5,553 nt of DNA, from NCBI GenBank assembly GCA_910578765.1, contig CAJTRW010000040.1:1-5553 (forward strand), in the 5' to 3' direction. Shown here in pieces: positions 4,011 through 5,553 of the stretch (position 1 is its first letter; each line of letters begins with the position of its first letter). The notes under the pieces are model-generated. The model was not told where the DNA came from and made no database searches. It saw only the letters and a list, made by a program, of their open reading frames with translations. The translations under genes were made by a program, and so were the position numbers. The stretch comes from an uncultured Christensenella sp. GTDB taxonomy: Bacteria; Bacillota; Clostridia; Christensenellales; Borkfalkiaceae.

Positions 4011-5495
4011 TTACTTGGTCAGCGTACGCCCGACGGCGTCGCGCCAGCCCGAAAGCAACTTCTCCCTTTCGTCGGACTTCATGTCGGAACGGAAGACGGT
4101 ACCTCCGCGTTTTAAAGCGCGAAGCTCGTCGGTGTTTTTCCAAAAGCCCGTGCGAAGCCCCGCAAGAAACGCCGCGCCGTAAGCGGTGCTTTCAACGGTG
4201 TCGGGACGGTTTATTTCGCAACGCGATATATCCGACTGAAACTGCATTAAAAAGTCGTTTGCGCTTGCTCCGCCGTCCACGGCGAGGCGAGATATGCATA
4301 TGCCCGAGTCCTTGCGCATTGCGTCAATTATGTCGTTGACCTGATACGCGATACCTTCCAGCGAAGCGCGTACTATATGCGCCGAGGTTGCGCCGCGCGT
4401 AATACCCGTCAGCGTTCCGCGGGCGGCGGCGTCCCAGTACGGCGCCCCCAGTCCGGTAAAGGCGGGTACCATATACACGCCGCCGTTGTCCGGAACCGAG
4501 CGGGCGATTTCTTCCGACCGCTGTGCGCTGTCGATAATTTTAAGCCCGTCGCGCAGCCATTGCACGACCGCTCCGCCGACGAATACCGAGCCTTCGAGCA
4601 CGTAAGGAGGCTTCCCGTCCGTACACGCCCCCAAAGTGGTAACAAGTCCGTTTCCGCTTTTTACGGCTTTTCCGCCCGTATTCATCAAAAGGAAACAACC
4701 CGTTCCGTAAGTGTTTTTGACGTCGCCCGCGTCCAGACACAGCTGTCCGAAAAGCGCGGACTGCTGGTCGCCTGCAACGCCGCAGACGGGTAAGGGCGTA
4801 CCGAAAACGCTTTTATGTGTAAAGCCGAATTCACTGCCCGACGGCTTGACTTGCGGAAGCATGCTTTCGGGAATATCGAACAGCCTTAAAAGCTCCTTAT
4901 CCCATTGCAAAGTATGTATATTGAACAGCATGGTGCGCGCCGCGTTTGTGTAGTCCGTGGCGAATATTCCGCCCTTGGAAAAGTGCCACATAAGAAAAGT
5001 GTCCACCGTACCGAAAAGAAGCTCTCCCTTTTCCGCCCGCTCCCGCGCGCGGGGAACGTTATCCAATATCCACTTTATTTTGGTTGCGGAAAAATACGCG
5101 TCGGGTACCAGCCCCGTCTTGTTGTAAATTTTTTCCGTAAAGCCGTCGCGCTTCAATTTTTCGCAATAATCCGCAGTGCGGCGGCACTGCCAGACGACGG
5201 CGTTACAAACGGTTTTGCCCGTCTTTTTATCCCATACCAGCGTGGTTTCGCGCTGGTTGGTTATGCCTATCGCCTGAATAGCTTCCGCCGAAATATCCGC
5301 GCGCGCTAAGCTTTCGGCGATAACCGCCATAACGGAGCCCATTATATCGCGGGAAGAATGTTCCACCCAGCCCGATTGCGGATATATCTGCTTAAATTCC
5401 TTTTGAGCCATGGAAACTATTTTTCCGCCCCGGTCGAATATCACCGCGCGCGAGCTTGTCGTTCCCTGGTCCACAGCCAAAATATATTTGCCCAT
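4011..5495 (-). CDS. glpK: Glycerol kinase
   Basis: GlpK phosphorylates glycerol with ATP to sn-glycerol-3-phosphate in the cytoplasm, feeding glycolysis and phospholipid synthesis. The 494-residue FGGY-family protein is full length and very close to characterised GlpKs. It has the N-terminal phosphate loop DQGTTSSRA (9-17), glycerol-contact residues in NQRET (80-84), W102 and Y134, FGGY signature 1 (YFSATKIKWILDN, 134-146), AGDQQ (241-245) with catalytic Asp243, NTYGTG (261-266), TGLGAPYWD (347-355), signature 2 (360-380) and the nucleotide-site DGGASAND (407-414). The loop before AGDQQ reads FGFTHKSVFGTPLP: it lacks the GGKGGTR fructose-bisphosphate site of E. coli, and the PTS-phosphorylated His of Bacillus/Enterococcus (H[FY][FY]G) appears replaced by Ser229. 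ATG 5495 is preferred over an in-frame TTG at 5513 because family members start at this point and 5513 lies inside the promoter. No glpF or glpD is visible in the window, and I see no terminator after the stop. Confidence 0.97.
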   Translation of the reverse strand: MGKYILAVDQGTTSSRAVIFDRGGKIVSMAQKEFKQIYPQSGWVEHSSRDIMGSVMAVIAESLARADISAEAIQAIGITNQRETTLVWDKKTGKTVCNAVVWQCRRTADYCEKLKRDGFTEKIYNKTGLVPDAYFSATKIKWILDNVPRARERAEKGELLFGTVDTFLMWHFSKGGIFATDYTNAARTMLFNIHTLQWDKELLRLFDIPESMLPQVKPSGSEFGFTHKSVFGTPLPVCGVAGDQQSALFGQLCLDAGDVKNTYGTGCFLLMNTGGKAVKSGNGLVTTLGACTDGKPPYVLEGSVFVGGAVVQWLRDGLKIIDSAQRSEEIARSVPDNGGVYMVPAFTGLGAPYWDAAARGTLTGITRGATSAHIVRASLEGIAYQVNDIIDAMRKDSGICISRLAVDGGASANDFLMQFQSDISRCEINRPDTVESTAYGAAFLAGLRTGFWKNTDELRALKRGGTVFRSDMKSDEREKLLSGWRDAVGRTLTK

Positions 5496-5501
5496 AAAAG
5501 C

Positions 5502-5530
5502 ATTATAACACAACGTGCGCGATATTTCAA
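5502..5530 (-). promoter_or_regulatory. Promoter of glpK, positioned for a leaderless transcript
   Basis: On the minus strand TTGAAA (5530-5525) and a perfect TATAAT (5507-5502), preceded by TGT (extended -10), are separated by 17 nt. Counting the usual distance, +1 falls on the A of the glpK ATG (5495). No Shine-Dalgarno sequence is present. The match is strong; the leaderless interpretation is inference. Confidence 0.8.
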
Positions 5531-5553
5531 TATAAAAAGCGAAAACGCCCTGC

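Noticed and set aside
4377..5309. Several plus-strand open frames of 80-138 codons opposite glpK
   Set aside because: They are antisense shadows of a highly conserved gene, with Arg/Cys-rich unlikely translations and no ribosome binding sites.
5496..5513. TTG start of glpK adding MCYNAF
   Set aside because: It overlaps the TATAAT element, and GlpK family members begin at the MGKYILAVDQGTT position.
5531..5553. Terminator of an upstream gene at the right edge
   Set aside because: Only a 3-bp GCG/CGC stem precedes the T-run on the minus strand, and the window ends before more can be seen.

Overview
The window reads like a chromosomal segment of a Clostridia-type Firmicute, probably an uncultured gut lineage. 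This is inferred from moderate GC with an A/T-leaning third codon position, near-consensus TTGACA/TATAAT promoters, AGGAGA-type ribosome binding sites, intrinsic GC-stem/T-run terminators, a three-helix clostridial-style cardiolipin synthase, and scattered short palindromic repeats beginning TGTCATTCTGA. Finer placement is not possible from the sequence alone.

Layout. Positions 1-140 are a short mobile-type repeat with imperfect inverted ends and an internal 36-bp tandem. Next to it, read leftward (about 103-321), is the decayed C-terminal tail of what looks like a DUF6273-type (FGE/C-lectin-like surface) protein. A promoter-like pair at 322-349 would read into it. Positions 375-403 hold the rightward promoter of a cardiolipin synthase gene (412-1941), which ends in a strong hairpin terminator (1946-1972) shared with an unknown 71-codon gene (1981-2196, minus). 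That small gene is transcribed divergently from two overlapping genes (2321-2761 and 2761-3198), each encoding a protein with two XRE-type helix-turn-helix domains. A 12-bp perfect inverted repeat (2253-2287) sits in the divergent promoter and is the obvious operator candidate. A third copy of the XRE gene begins at 3195 but breaks after 26 codons, next to a second, degenerate copy of the palindromic repeat family. A 17-bp perfect-stem bidirectional terminator (3409-3449) separates this from the leftward genes: a SecB-like chaperone (3466-3900) with a consensus promoter, and glycerol kinase glpK (4011-5495).

How the genes relate. Cls condenses two phosphatidylglycerols to cardiolipin and releases glycerol. 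GlpK phosphorylates glycerol to glycerol-3-phosphate, the phospholipid precursor. The two are therefore metabolically linked but separately transcribed. The small gene and XRE pair look like a self-regulating accessory module. The SecB-like gene is convergent to it and probably independent.

Most interesting points: glpK and probably cls have promoters placed so that transcription would begin at or within about 3 nt of the start codon (leaderless mRNAs), while the other genes have normal Shine-Dalgarno sites; tandem double-HTH regulators with a broken third copy; and a possible remnant of a hypervariable surface protein. I did not find a convincing complete novel system.
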